From a bacterium (GTDB taxonomy: Bacteria; Planctomycetota; J058; JAJDCP01), in NCBI GenBank assembly GCA_030428695.1, contig JAUIEM010000025.1, positions 1 through 40,180 on the forward strand: 40,180 nt of DNA. The letters are read 5' to 3'. Positions 32,728-40,180 of this stretch are shown piece by piece (position 1 is the stretch's first letter; each line of letters begins with the position of its first letter). Below the pieces are notes generated by a model. It saw only the letters and a program-made list of their open reading frames with translations, made no database searches and was not told the origin of the DNA. Position numbers and translations under genes: made by a program.

Positions 32728-33297
32728 TCAGACGTTGCGGGGAGGACCGTAACCGTCGGCGGCGGGCGGAGGCACGTCGGCCTTCTTCTTCATCGCCAGC
32801 CCGAGGATCAGCCCGAGCAGCAAGAGGAAGCCGCTGCAGCTGCCGAGGCAGACCGAGCCCCCCATCGCCGCGAGGCCCCCAAACAGACCGGCGGCGACGT
32901 CTCCGACGCTGTAGATCTCGACCTCTCCGCCGCCCTGGATGGTGATCGTGTAGGTGTTCTGATCGCCGATCGGCACCTCGAAGTGACCGATCTGACGCAC
33001 ATCCTCGTCGCCGGTCGACGAACCGGACTGGCCGACCGGCGTGTAGATGTTGACGCCGTCCTGGTCGGTGACCGTCAAGACGTCCGGCGGCGTGCCGTCC
33101 TTCGGGATGCAGACCAGGTAGGGGAAGTCGCCGCGCGCGCTGATCGGGAGCGTCGCGGGAGTCGTCGCCGCGCTGCCGGCCCAGAACGGGTCTTCGAACG
33201 ACGACTGCGCCGCCCCGGCACCAAAGAAGCCGAGCAGCGCGGTGGCGATCAGGCCAAGCACGCCGAGCGCGAGCAGGATCTTTCCGACAGGATGCAT
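32728..33297 (-). CDS. Two-TM protein with external beta domain
   Basis: The protein has 189 residues; ATG 33297 follows GAGGAGA. A membrane segment near the start (ILLALGVLGLIATALLGFFG) leads to an extracytoplasmic beta-rich domain (residues 33-130: DFPYLVCIPKDGTPPDVLTV, TYTITIQGGGEVEIYSV), then a second membrane segment (GFLLLLGLILGLAM) and a KKK stop signal with a short Pro-rich cytoplasmic tail. No family is recognised. It is a plausible small sensor or scaffold. It is followed by the plus-strand terminator and has the repeat-rich gap on its other side. Confidence 0.6.
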   Translation of the reverse strand: MHPVGKILLALGVLGLIATALLGFFGAGAAQSSFEDPFWAGSAATTPATLPISARGDFPYLVCIPKDGTPPDVLTVTDQDGVNIYTPVGQSGSSTGDEDVRQIGHFEVPIGDQNTYTITIQGGGEVEIYSVGDVAAGLFGGLAAMGGSVCLGSCSGFLLLLGLILGLAMKKKADVPPPAADGYGPPRNV

Positions 33298-33463
33298 GGG
33301 ATCTCCTCAACTGTGGTGCAACCCGCTTGTCGCGGGCGCCCCACTGTAGCCGCGAGCCTCGCCATCGACAAGCCGGGCATCCGATCGGGGCGAACGCTGC
33401 GCCGCATGCTCCTAACAGGGAATCTGTCCCAGAAACATCCCGAACTGCATCGCCGGGAAGCCC

Positions 33464-33504
33464 GTTGTCATACAGCTCCAGACGTTTTTTCTTGCTGTGA
33501 CAAC
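33464..33504. repeat. Imperfect inverted repeat around a T-run
   Basis: GTTGTCATACAGC and GCTGTGACAAC pair except for an extra two bases and flank a centre with six T. It may be an operator or a hairpin; the T-run is in the loop, so it is not a normal terminator. Confidence 0.5.
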
Positions 33505-33527
33505 TATCGGCATCCATAATAACAAAG

Positions 33528-33704
33528 CCGGTGGATTCGCCGGACTTCCGTCGCGAGGGCCGGGAGGCCGCAGGGCGTCGGGTGCTTCGGGGCTTCGAGC
33601 AGCGGAGCCCATGCCCTGCCCATAGGTGAGCAGCGCAGAAGGCCCGAAGTGCCCGAGGCACGCAGCCTCCAGGTCCGCAGCAGGAAGTCCGGTGAATCCA
33701 ACGG
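33528..33704 (+). mobile_element. MITE-like inverted-repeat element, copy 2 (diverged)
   Basis: It runs from CCGGTGGATTCGCCGGACTT to the inverted end with CCGGTGAATCCAACGG. The core (CTTCGAGCAGCGGAGCCCAT, CATAGGTGAGCAGCGCAGAA) is shared with copy 1 in the same orientation, but the ends differ at several bases, so this copy is older. It sits in the gap before a gene, not in one. Confidence 0.8.
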
Positions 33705-33828
33705 ATGAAGCTCCAGGCAGTTCAAAAACTGCACGCCCTCTGTCCAGCATCGCCATGGAGGCACCCTGCCGGCCCTCCCCCAACGCGCTGAGGGTTCGTG
33801 CAGGTCGCTTCCCAGAGGAGGAGAAGCC

Positions 33829-34458
33829 ATTCTGCGGCTCAAGACCAAGCCCTACGAGATCCCCATCGTGCACTTCGCACCCGAGAGCCTCGTCGCGCAC
33901 AAGTCCCGACGACGCCACCTGACGCGCATGCGCGGCCTGCCCCACCGCTATGAGAATGTGATCGTCGCCTGCGACACCATCCCGGAGGTGTCCGGCACGT
34001 TGCACGCCATCGTCCAGAGGCTCGAGAGCGGACGCGATCCCGTCCCGCTGCTCGAGATCCTGGCCGAGGCGATCGATGTCCTCGCCGAGGCGCTGTGCCT
34101 CGACATCTACGCCGAGCTGGCGACCGACCTGATGACGGTCATCGATACCGCCAAAGCCGTCGCGCGCCGCGAGCGCCGCTTCTCGCTCGGCTCCCGCGAG
34201 ATCCTCGCCTGCGGCCCCCTGATGACCTCACGCCTGGTCGCGCGCTGGCTGCAGGACAACGGCGTCCGCACCCGCTGGGTCGAGTGCAGCTCGCTCGGCG
34301 TCCCGCGCAACGCTCCGAGCGTCAAGCTGACCACCCGCTGGGGCCGCGCCCTCAAGCGCAAGCTCGGCGGCGAGACCTCTTTCCTGATCACCCAGGAGCG
34401 CGTCGAGCCCCAGCCGGCCCACGAGCTCCAGCGCGAAGCCGACCTCGTGCCGAGCTGA
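33829..34458 (+). CDS. Amino-acid-kinase-like fragment, start uncertain
   Basis: The frame is open for 209 residues. A strong ribosome binding site (GGAGGAG, 33817-33823) points to ATT 33829 as the start, a rare codon; CTG 33832 and GTG 33868 are other options. YENVIVACDTIPEVSGTLHA and later RRFSLGSREILACGPLMTSR then VARWLQDNGVRTRWVECSSL resemble the middle of aspartokinase-like domains (SAM..TD.L and GE..SA..L). The ATP-binding glycine loop and regulatory ACT domains are missing, so it may be a degraded or specialised relative. The GyrI-like gene starts in its stop codon (TGATG), so the pair is an operon. Confidence 0.4.
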   Translation: MLRLKTKPYEIPIVHFAPESLVAHKSRRRHLTRMRGLPHRYENVIVACDTIPEVSGTLHAIVQRLESGRDPVPLLEILAEAIDVLAEALCLDIYAELATDLMTVIDTAKAVARRERRFSLGSREILACGPLMTSRLVARWLQDNGVRTRWVECSSLGVPRNAPSVKLTTRWGRALKRKLGGETSFLITQERVEPQPAHELQREADLVPS

Positions 34459-35127
34459 TGCCGTACTCCATCGACCTCACCGAGCAGCCGGCCTGCCACT
34501 GGGTCGGGATCCGGCGCCGCGTCGCGCCCGCCGCGATCGGCTCCGCCCTCGCCGAGCTGCTGCCGGCGGTCGCCGGCGCCCTGGGGGCGTCCGGGGTCGC
34601 GCCGCTGAGCCCGCCGGCCACCCTCTACCACGAGCACGACGAGGAGGCGGGGATGTTCACGATCTCCGCGGGCTTCCTCGTCGCCGCGCCGTGCGCGGCG
34701 GACACCCCGGCCGGTCCGCTGGAGAGCGGCGCCATCCCCGCCTGCAGCGCCGCGACCACCATCCACCTCGGCCCGTACGCCGGGCTCGGGGAAGCCCACT
34801 CGGCGCTGCACGCCTGGGTCGAGGAGCACGGACGCGAGGTCCTGGCGCCGTGCTGGGAGCAGTCGCCCGTCTGATTCACCGGGATTCCTGCTGCGGACCC
34901 GGATGCCGCAGATCTCGGGCGCTTCGAGCCTTCTGCGCTGCTCACCTATGGCCGGTGTGCCATGGATGGAAAACGGCTCCGCTGCTCGAAGACTCGAAGC
35001 GCCCGATCTCAAGCGGCCTCCGGGCCCTCGCGACGAAATCCCGGTGAATCAGCCGGGGTACGAGAACGACCCGACCGAGGTCGCGCCGGAGGAGCTGCGC
35101 ACCCGGTTGATCTTCCCCCTCGCCTGA
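34458..35127 (+). pseudogene. GyrI-like small-molecule-binding protein split by the mobile element
   Basis: ATG 34458 overlaps the previous stop. The frame encodes a GyrI-like (effector-binding) domain: CHWVGIRRRVAPAAIGSALA, TLYHEHDEEAGMFTISAGFL, IPACSAATTIHLGPYAGLGE and HSALHAWVEEHGREVLAPCW. It stops at a TGA made by the element (34872-34874), giving 138 residues. After the element (from 35059) the expected last strand, YENDPTEVAPEELRTRLIFPLA, follows and ends at TGA 35127. The insertion removes only this last strand, so a partly folded product is possible. These proteins bind drugs or small ligands and can act as regulators or hydrolases. Confidence 0.85.
34866..35057 (-). mobile_element. 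MITE-like inverted-repeat element, copy 3 (inverted)
   Basis: It is in the opposite orientation to copies 1 and 2 and is very close to copy 1, with 14 extra bases in the middle (around ATGGATGGAAAACGG). The ends are CCCGTCTGATTCACCGGGAT and, reversed, CCCGGCTGATTCACCGGGAT. It interrupts the end of the GyrI-like gene. Confidence 0.85.
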
Positions 35128-35154
35128 GCCGGCCGGCCGTCCTGCGCCGGCTTT
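35127..35154 (+). terminator. Weak terminator-like hairpin
   Basis: AGCCGGC and GCCGGCT pair over a 12-base loop right after the stop of the GyrI-like gene, followed by only a short T-run. Confidence 0.3.
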
Positions 35155-35156
35155 GA

Positions 35157-35185
35157 TTGACAGCCAACGCCGCCTGGCCTATTCT
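35157..35185 (+). promoter_or_regulatory. Putative promoter of the ABC operon
   Basis: TTGACA (35157-35162), 17 bases, TATTCT (35180-35185). Transcription would start near 35192, at the GATTCACC motif, giving a leader of about 21 bases with GGGAG as ribosome binding site. Confidence 0.6.
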
Positions 35186-35192
35186 CCCGTTC

Positions 35193-35212
35193 GATTCACC
35201 GGGAGATCGTCG
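35193..35212 (+). repeat. Solo end of the mobile element before the ABC operon
   Basis: GATTCACCGGGAGATCGTCG matches the G-type element end in 18 of 20 bases. It supplies the ribosome binding site of the next gene. It may be a relic of an element end or a chance match. Confidence 0.45.
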
Positions 35213-37060
35213 ATGCGGACCGCGCTGTGCCTGCTGGTGTTCCTCTGCGCGACCGCCCTCGGCGACAGGCTACACGGCGAGGGCTGGCCCGGCAGCCTGA
35301 CGGTCGACCTCGAGGGCTTCGAGTTCCCCGACGGGGACGCGATGGCGCAGGGCTGGCGTCCGCTACGCTTCGCGATCAAGAACGAAGGTACCCGCGCCTA
35401 CGACCTCGCCATCGAGCTGCAGAACGACTCGTGGAGGGTCAGCTCGCGGGTCGCCGACACCGTCACCATCGCCCCGGGGGCCGAGCGGCGGATCTGGCTG
35501 TATTTCTGGGGCGACCAGTACCAGAACCCCTTCGGCGCCATCCGCGGGCCCGGCTTCCAGGCAGAGTTCTACCTGAGCGCGGGCAGCCGCCGCAGCAGCG
35601 CCCGCGTGCTCACCTTCACCGACTCGCGGCTGTTCGAGAAGGAGCTCGACTACCACACCAACCTGCGGAACGTCCTGTTCCTGAGCCCGACGGACATCGC
35701 CCCCGACTGGCGCGGCCTGTGCGGCGCCGACAAGGTGCTCCTGTACGACCTCGAGCCCGCGCGCCTGACCCTCGACCAGACGCGCGCCCTCGAGGACTAC
35801 GTCTACGCCGGCGGCGAGCTGATCATCGTTCCGACCGGCGCCGGCCGGATCTTCCAGTCGCCGTGGCTGGCCGAGTTCCTCGGTCTGCTCGGCGTGCCCC
35901 AGCAGAAGACCCTCGCCGCGCTGCCCGAGACCAACGCGCGCTACGCCACCTTCACGCGGCCCCTGGCGCGCATGCCCGCCTTCCAGGTGCTCGTCGAGGG
36001 GGGCGTCAGCTCGACCCTCGCGGAGGCCGAGGGCATGACCGAGCTCAAGGTCGCCCGCGGGCGCGGCTCGGTCCGCGTGATGTGCATCCCCTTCGACACC
36101 CCGGAGTGGGAAGACCGCGAGGTGTCGCGCGCGGCGATCTACGACGAAGTGCTCGGCATGGGGCGGAACCGGATCAGCTTCGAGGGCGCCGGCTCCCGCG
36201 GAGTGAGCGAGGTGCGGCGGGCGCTGAACATGACCTCGCCGCCGTCCTCCCTGCAGAAGGTGCCGGTGCTGGTGATCTACCTGTTCGCGCCGATCCTGCT
36301 GTTCTTCCACTACCGGCGCAAGCGCGAGGAGTACCGCCTGCTGTGGGGGCTGCCCGTGCTCGCGGTCGGCTTCGCGCTGCTCGTCTTTCTGATGGGCTAC
36401 GTCAACCAGGGCTGGACCTCCGGCTACCGGCTGCTCAGCATCACCGAGCTCGGCAAGGACCACGCGATCGGCATCGAGCAGCGCTACCTCGGCGTGTTCT
36501 CGGCGCGCGGCCAGACGATGCACATCGGCCTCGGCCGGGGGGTGTACGCGCGGTCGATGCGCGACGGCAGCGCTCTGCAGGATCCTCCGCCCATCGACGG
36601 CTTCGGGCGCTTCCGCGACATGCCGATCGCGCTCTGGGAGATGGCCTACTGCGCCGGTGAAGCGCCGCGCCGCTTCGGGGACGGCATCGACTGGAGCTTC
36701 AAGGGGGCCGAGCTGATCGTCAAGAACCGCACCCCCTTCGACTTCGGCGAGGGTCTCCTGGTCCTGCAGGGGAACGCGATGCGGGTGCCCGAGCTGCCCC
36801 GCGGACACGAGCTGGCGATCCCCTGGCCGGCACCCACCGAGCAGAAGACCCGCGCCGCGCTGGTCCGCGAGGTCGACGACTGGACCCGCGGCGAGCAGTG
36901 GCAGGCGAACGCCCTGCACGCCCTGGGGCTCCATCCCGGCCGGCAGGGGGTGCGCGCGGCCACCCTGGTCTTCTCGTACGACGGCTTCGGCCCCCCCGAT
37001 CTGCGTCCCGAGCTGGAAGGCGAGACCGTCTCCTGGCTGCGGATCCCCCTCACCCCCTGA
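35213..37060 (+). CDS. Secreted/membrane protein of an ABC transporter operon
   Basis: The protein has 615 residues. ATG 35213 is supported by GGGAG and a signal peptide (MRTALCLLVFLCATALGDRL); an in-frame start at 35153 is earlier than the promoter. Residues about 30-130 form an immunoglobulin-like beta domain (WRPLRFAIKNEGTRAYDLAI), followed by a Rossmann-like region with VLLYDLEPARLTLDQTRALE and GGELIIVPTGAGR, as in glutamine-amidotransferase-like domains of gliding/ABC-linked proteins. Two membrane segments (about 360-375 and 385-405) lead to a C-terminal beta domain. It precedes an ABC ATPase by 12 bases. Its role in export or surface assembly is inferred from this context. Confidence 0.72.
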   Translation: MRTALCLLVFLCATALGDRLHGEGWPGSLTVDLEGFEFPDGDAMAQGWRPLRFAIKNEGTRAYDLAIELQNDSWRVSSRVADTVTIAPGAERRIWLYFWGDQYQNPFGAIRGPGFQAEFYLSAGSRRSSARVLTFTDSRLFEKELDYHTNLRNVLFLSPTDIAPDWRGLCGADKVLLYDLEPARLTLDQTRALEDYVYAGGELIIVPTGAGRIFQSPWLAEFLGLLGVPQQKTLAALPETNARYATFTRPLARMPAFQVLVEGGVSSTLAEAEGMTELKVARGRGSVRVMCIPFDTPEWEDREVSRAAIYDEVLGMGRNRISFEGAGSRGVSEVRRALNMTSPPSSLQKVPVLVIYLFAPILLFFHYRRKREEYRLLWGLPVLAVGFALLVFLMGYVNQGWTSGYRLLSITELGKDHAIGIEQRYLGVFSARGQTMHIGLGRGVYARSMRDGSALQDPPPIDGFGRFRDMPIALWEMAYCAGEAPRRFGDGIDWSFKGAELIVKNRTPFDFGEGLLVLQGNAMRVPELPRGHELAIPWPAPTEQKTRAALVREVDDWTRGEQWQANALHALGLHPGRQGVRAATLVFSYDGFGPPDLRPELEGETVSWLRIPLTP

Positions 37061-37072
37061 AGCGGCGGCGCC

Positions 37073-38002
37073 ATGATCCACGTCCACAAGCTGACCAAGG
37101 ACTACGGCGGTTTCCGCGCGATCAACGAGATCGAGCTGCTGATCGAAGAGGGCACCGTGTTCGGCTTCATCGGCCCGAACGGCGCCGGGAAGACGACGAC
37201 CATGCGGATCATGGCCACGCTGCTCGAGCCGAGCGAGGGCGATGTGTACGTGTGGGAGCGCTCGGTGATCGACGAGCCGGAGCGGGTGCGCCGGATGATC
37301 GGCTACATGCCGGACTACTACGGCGTGTACGACGACGTGACGGTGCGCGAGTACCTCGAGTTCTTCGCCGGCGCCTACAGCCTGCCGCGGCACGACCGCA
37401 AGCGCATCCTCGAGGACGTGATGGCGCTGACCGACCTCGTCAAGCTCGAGACCAAGGTCATCAACGGCCTGAGCAAAGGCATGAAGCAGCGCCTCGCCCT
37501 CGGCAAAACGCTGCTGCACGACCCGAAGTTCCTGATCCTCGACGAGCCGGCCGCCGGCCTCGACCCGCAGGCCCGGATCGAGCTGCGCGCGCTGCTGCGC
37601 GAGCTCTCGGACATGGGCAAGACCATCTGTATCTCCTCCCACATCCTGACCGAGCTGTCGGACATCTGCGACTCGGTCGGGATCATCGAGAAAGGCCAGA
37701 TCCTCGCCCAGGGCAGCGTCGAGTCCCTGTACAAGACGATGAAGTCGGCCCGCACGGTCACCGTCAAGCTCGCCGGACGCACCGATGAGGCGGCGACGGC
37801 CCTGCGCGGGATCGCGACGGTCAGCGAGCTCGAGCTGGTCGAGGACAACACCCTGCAGTTCACGTACGCCGGCGCCGAGGACCAGCTGTACAAGGTCATC
37901 AAGCCGCTGGTCGACCGCGAGCTGCCGATCGTCGGCTTCTCGGAGGCGAAGAAGGATCTCGAGGCGCTGTACATGAGCATCACCCAGGGCGAGGTGCAGT
38001 GA
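37073..38002 (+). CDS. ABC transporter ATP-binding protein
   Basis: The protein has 309 residues; its ATG at 37073 has a poor ribosome binding site and may depend on coupling. It has Walker A GPNGAGKT (34-41), Q/D region YMPDYYGVYDDVTVREYL, signature LSKGMKQR (133-140; the usual LSGGQ is changed), Walker B FLILDEP (153-159), GLDP and H-loop SSH. This is the Nat/Ccm/gliding type of exporter ATPase, with an extra 80-residue C-terminal domain. It powers the next gene's membrane protein; its stop overlaps that start (TGATG). Confidence 0.95.
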   Translation: MIHVHKLTKDYGGFRAINEIELLIEEGTVFGFIGPNGAGKTTTMRIMATLLEPSEGDVYVWERSVIDEPERVRRMIGYMPDYYGVYDDVTVREYLEFFAGAYSLPRHDRKRILEDVMALTDLVKLETKVINGLSKGMKQRLALGKTLLHDPKFLILDEPAAGLDPQARIELRALLRELSDMGKTICISSHILTELSDICDSVGIIEKGQILAQGSVESLYKTMKSARTVTVKLAGRTDEAATALRGIATVSELELVEDNTLQFTYAGAEDQLYKVIKPLVDRELPIVGFSEAKKDLEALYMSITQGEVQ

Positions 38003-39660
38003 TGGGCGACCTGATGCGCAGGCTGTTCGAGCGTCTCGGGAACCCGATCCTGATCGTCGACATGAAGTCCCGGCTGCGACGGCCGCGCTTCATCATCGCC
38101 TACACGGTGACGATGGCGCTGGTCGCCCTGACGGTGATCTTCACCGGACTGGTCGTCGACTCCGGGGATGTCGAGGCGGCGACGGTCGGCAAGATCCTGT
38201 TCCTGACCAACCTGTGCGCGATGGGCGGGGTGCTGCTGCTGATCTTCCCGGCCTTCAGCTGCACGACCATCACCGAGGAGCGCGTCAAGAAGTCCTTCGA
38301 TCTCCTGATCACCGCCGACCTTTCCCCCTGGCGCATCGTGCTCGGCAAGCTGCTGTCCTGCCTGTTGTACTGCGGGCTGTTCATCGTCGGGACGCTGCCG
38401 CTGGTGTCCGTCGCCTTCCTGTACGGCGGGGTGTCGATCGCGATGATCCTGATCGCGTACTACGACTTCATCATGCTCGCGGCGGTCATCTCCGCCTTCG
38501 GCATCGTCTGCTCGGCGGGCAGCAAGAGCAGCAACATCCTCGCGATCATCCGCACCTACGCCGGCCTGGTGCCGTTCACCGGTGCCTTCATCGTGCCGAT
38601 CCACATGGTCGGGATCTACACGCTGACCGCCCTCGAGATGCTGCCGCTGTCGCGGCCCGTCGCGTTCTTCATCAACGCGAGCACGGGCACCAAGGCCCTG
38701 CTGATCGCCCTGCACCCGGTGGTGTTCCTGCTCCTGATCAACCAGTTCCTGTGCTTCTCGGTCAACGCCCTCACCCCGCAGAACCTCAACCGCTCCGGAC
38801 GCATGCGGGTGTGCTACCTGCTGTGGCTGGCGGCGTTGCTCGTGTTCATCATCGGCATCCCGCTGTGCGAGGGGAAGGCGGTGGACTTCCCGGAGAGCTG
38901 GTGGATCACCTTCCTCGCCGCGGTCCTGCTGGTCGGCGGCGTCCACGTGTTCCTGTTCGCCTCCGAGCTGCGCGGGCTGTCCCGCCGCCTGCGCCGGGAC
39001 ATCGGCCGGCTGCGCGGCATCGGACGGATCAGGGCCTGGCTGTTCCCGGGCGGCGACAGCGGGCTGCTGTTCGCGATGCTCGGGATGGTCGGCTGCCTGC
39101 TGGTCGGCTGCACCGCGCTCGCGATCGCGGCCCCGCTGCCGTCCGGAGGCTTCGTCGGCGCCTACGCGTCGATCGCGGTGTACATGGTCACCTTCCTGTT
39201 CTGCGCCGGCGCGATGACCCGGGTGCTGTGCGAGCTGATCGGGACCCGGGTCGCCGCGCTGATCGTCGTGCTGATCCTCGCCCTGACCAGCGTGATCCCG
39301 CCGGTGCTCGAGCTGTCGACCGAGGACACGCGGCTCTCCTTCCTCAGCCCCTACGACGTCACCGTCGGTATCGCGCGCAGCGCCTGGAACGGCGTCGCCG
39401 CGCCGACCTCGTCCCTGTTCCTCTTCGAGCGCGCGGACGAGAAGGCCCTCAAGCAGCGCTGGGAGAGGATCGAGGTGCCGCGCCTGCGCCAGCGCTATCC
39501 GCTGGCGAGCCCGAGCTTCATCAGCGAGCACCAGGCGGCCTTCTTGCAGCGCGAGTACGGACAATGGCCGCGGGTTTCCTGGGTCTCGACGGCGATTTTT
39601 GGTATCCTCGCCGTGCTGTTGGTCGGCATCGACCGGGCGCTGGGACATTTCGAGGACTGA
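38002..39660 (+). CDS. ABC-2-type transporter permease
   Basis: The protein has 552 residues. ATG 38002 overlaps the ATPase stop; a GTG three bases earlier is less likely. It has about ten to twelve membrane segments in two blocks, with the ABC-2 hallmarks TITEERVKKSFDLLITADLS and PWRIVLGKLLSCLLYCGLFI near residues 90-120 (the coupling region after the first hairpin). A long loop (about residues 470-520) precedes the last segment. It probably exports a lipid, polymer or protein across the inner membrane together with the ATPase; the substrate is unknown. Confidence 0.9.
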   Translation: MGDLMRRLFERLGNPILIVDMKSRLRRPRFIIAYTVTMALVALTVIFTGLVVDSGDVEAATVGKILFLTNLCAMGGVLLLIFPAFSCTTITEERVKKSFDLLITADLSPWRIVLGKLLSCLLYCGLFIVGTLPLVSVAFLYGGVSIAMILIAYYDFIMLAAVISAFGIVCSAGSKSSNILAIIRTYAGLVPFTGAFIVPIHMVGIYTLTALEMLPLSRPVAFFINASTGTKALLIALHPVVFLLLINQFLCFSVNALTPQNLNRSGRMRVCYLLWLAALLVFIIGIPLCEGKAVDFPESWWITFLAAVLLVGGVHVFLFASELRGLSRRLRRDIGRLRGIGRIRAWLFPGGDSGLLFAMLGMVGCLLVGCTALAIAAPLPSGGFVGAYASIAVYMVTFLFCAGAMTRVLCELIGTRVAALIVVLILALTSVIPPVLELSTEDTRLSFLSPYDVTVGIARSAWNGVAAPTSSLFLFERADEKALKQRWERIEVPRLRQRYPLASPSFISEHQAAFLQREYGQWPRVSWVSTAIFGILAVLLVGIDRALGHFED

Positions 39661-39663
39661 GCC

Positions 39664-39945
39664 GTGTTTGGTTTCGAGAACCTTTTCTTCATCTTCCTCT
39701 ACAAGCTCGCCGAGCTGTTCGACTCCAGCTTCGTCGACCTGACGGAGGGGTTGCGCGGGGACTCGCTCGGCTCGGCGTCCTGGCGGAACCTCGCGGATGT
39801 GTTCTTCGTCGGTTGGCTCGTCGGGGTGTGGGTGACGATCATGCTCGCGACAAGCGGCCGGAAGTCACCGCTCGCCCCCATCGTCAGCGGCGGCCTGACG
39901 GCGCTCTCGGCGATCCTCTGGTACGTCGCGCTGTGCAGGGCCTGA
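39664..39945 (+). CDS. Small two-TM protein at the end of the ABC operon
   Basis: The protein has 93 residues and starts at GTG 39664, three bases after the permease stop; GAGGA is ten bases before. Hydrophobic segments are FFIFLYKLAELF near the start, FFVGWLVGVWVTIMLA and GGLTALSAILWYVALC. No family is recognised. Its position suggests an accessory subunit of the transporter. Confidence 0.65.
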   Translation: MFGFENLFFIFLYKLAELFDSSFVDLTEGLRGDSLGSASWRNLADVFFVGWLVGVWVTIMLATSGRKSPLAPIVSGGLTALSAILWYVALCRA

Positions 39946-39970
39946 TGCCGGTGCGTCGACAGGCGGGCTA

Positions 39971-40180
39971 CTACAGCAACACCGGGGACGGCGCCGCGAG
40001 CCCCTCTTCCTCCCCCATCATCGCGCTCAGGCGACGCAGGGCTCCGAGCAGCTGATCGATCTCGGCCGGCTCGAGATCGTGGATGCGTCGGATGAAGACC
40101 TCGTGCAGCGGCGTCGGCAGCCGCTCGTAGCGCTCGGTTCCGGCCGTCGTCAGAGACAGACAGACCTTCCGCCGATCCTT
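39971..40180 (-). CDS. MarR-family regulator, C-terminal part (5' end outside window)
   Basis: From the right edge the minus strand encodes 69 residues to TAG 39971-39973. It begins KDRRKVCLSLTTAGTERYER, the DRR.V.LT..G wing of MarR proteins, and continues with a helical dimerisation part (IRRIHDLEPAEIDQLLGALR). The N-terminal helices lie outside. It converges on the ABC operon, 25 bp from its last gene. Confidence 0.88.
   Translation of the reverse strand, partial: KDRRKVCLSLTTAGTERYERLPTPLHEVFIRRIHDLEPAEIDQLLGALRRLSAMMGEEEGLAAPSPVLL

Larger units (their letters stand above)
33298..33828. other. 530 bp intergenic region with two repeat structures
   Basis: This gap before the gene at 33829 contains a 41 bp inverted repeat (33464-33504) and copy 2 of the mobile element (33528-33704). 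The part from about 33410 to 33525 is visibly AT-richer than its surroundings. I see no gene. Confidence 0.5.

Noticed and set aside
35183..35206. Hairpin TCTCCCG/CGGGAGA that could hide the ribosome binding site of the ABC operon
   Set aside because: The left arm overlaps the predicted -10 box and lies upstream of the likely transcription start, so it would not be in the mRNA.

Overview
This is a high-GC bacterial window with dense gene packing, short intergenic gaps, GGAGG-type ribosome binding sites and many secreted or membrane proteins that match no well-known family. A soluble-domain Ser/Thr kinase with a zinc-ribbon start, GT-C glycosyltransferases, an LCAT-type hydrolase, a secreted coiled-coil protein and the secreted beta-rich proteins fit a Planctomycetota-like organism. 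That assignment is an inference from gene content; there is no rRNA or other marker here to settle it.

Layout. (1) 1-2862, minus strand: a radical SAM protein cut by the left edge and a polytopic GT-C-like membrane protein. (2) About 2900-9290: an accessory island, visibly poorer in G+C than its surroundings. It holds a small winged-helix-like gene, about 1.3 kb of decayed sequence with a frameshifted gene relic, and a compact minus-strand operon of DUF3696-type AAA ATPase, stand-alone TOPRIM-like protein and DUF262 protein. The operon looks like an anti-phage or nucleic-acid-sensing defence system in an unusual arrangement. A GC-rich gene tail at about 9160-9288 looks like host sequence truncated at the island edge. 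(3) 9379-19967, plus strand: secreted proteins, a macro-domain gene split by a short mobile element, an annexin-repeat/YiiX-type peptidase fusion, a protein with an acidic region and a histone-like Lys/Arg tail, and an STT3-like oligosaccharyltransferase. (4) 19961-25262: a nitric oxide module. scdA(ric)-norZ is divergent from norR, with a -24/-12 (sigma-54) promoter and three GT-N7-AC sites between them; a DUF1858-DUF2249 gene beyond norR has its own -24/-12 promoter. (5) 25355-26783: a metallo-beta-lactamase-fold gene divergent from a MarR regulator, with two operator-like repeats covering both promoters. (6) 26780-33297: a membrane-anchored protein, an LCAT-like hydrolase, a Ser/Thr kinase, a secreted alpha/beta hydrolase, a possible small RNA with a strong terminator, and a two-TM protein. 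(7) 33298-35127: two more copies of the mobile element, one of which splits a GyrI-like gene. (8) 35213-39945: a four-gene ABC transport operon. (9) The right edge cuts a minus-strand MarR-family gene.

The strongest points for follow-up are the three-gene island operon, the roughly 180-190 bp inverted-repeat element that has disrupted at least two genes here, the annexin-peptidase fusion, and the sigma-54/NorR control region. All calls come from reading the sequence; no database search was run.
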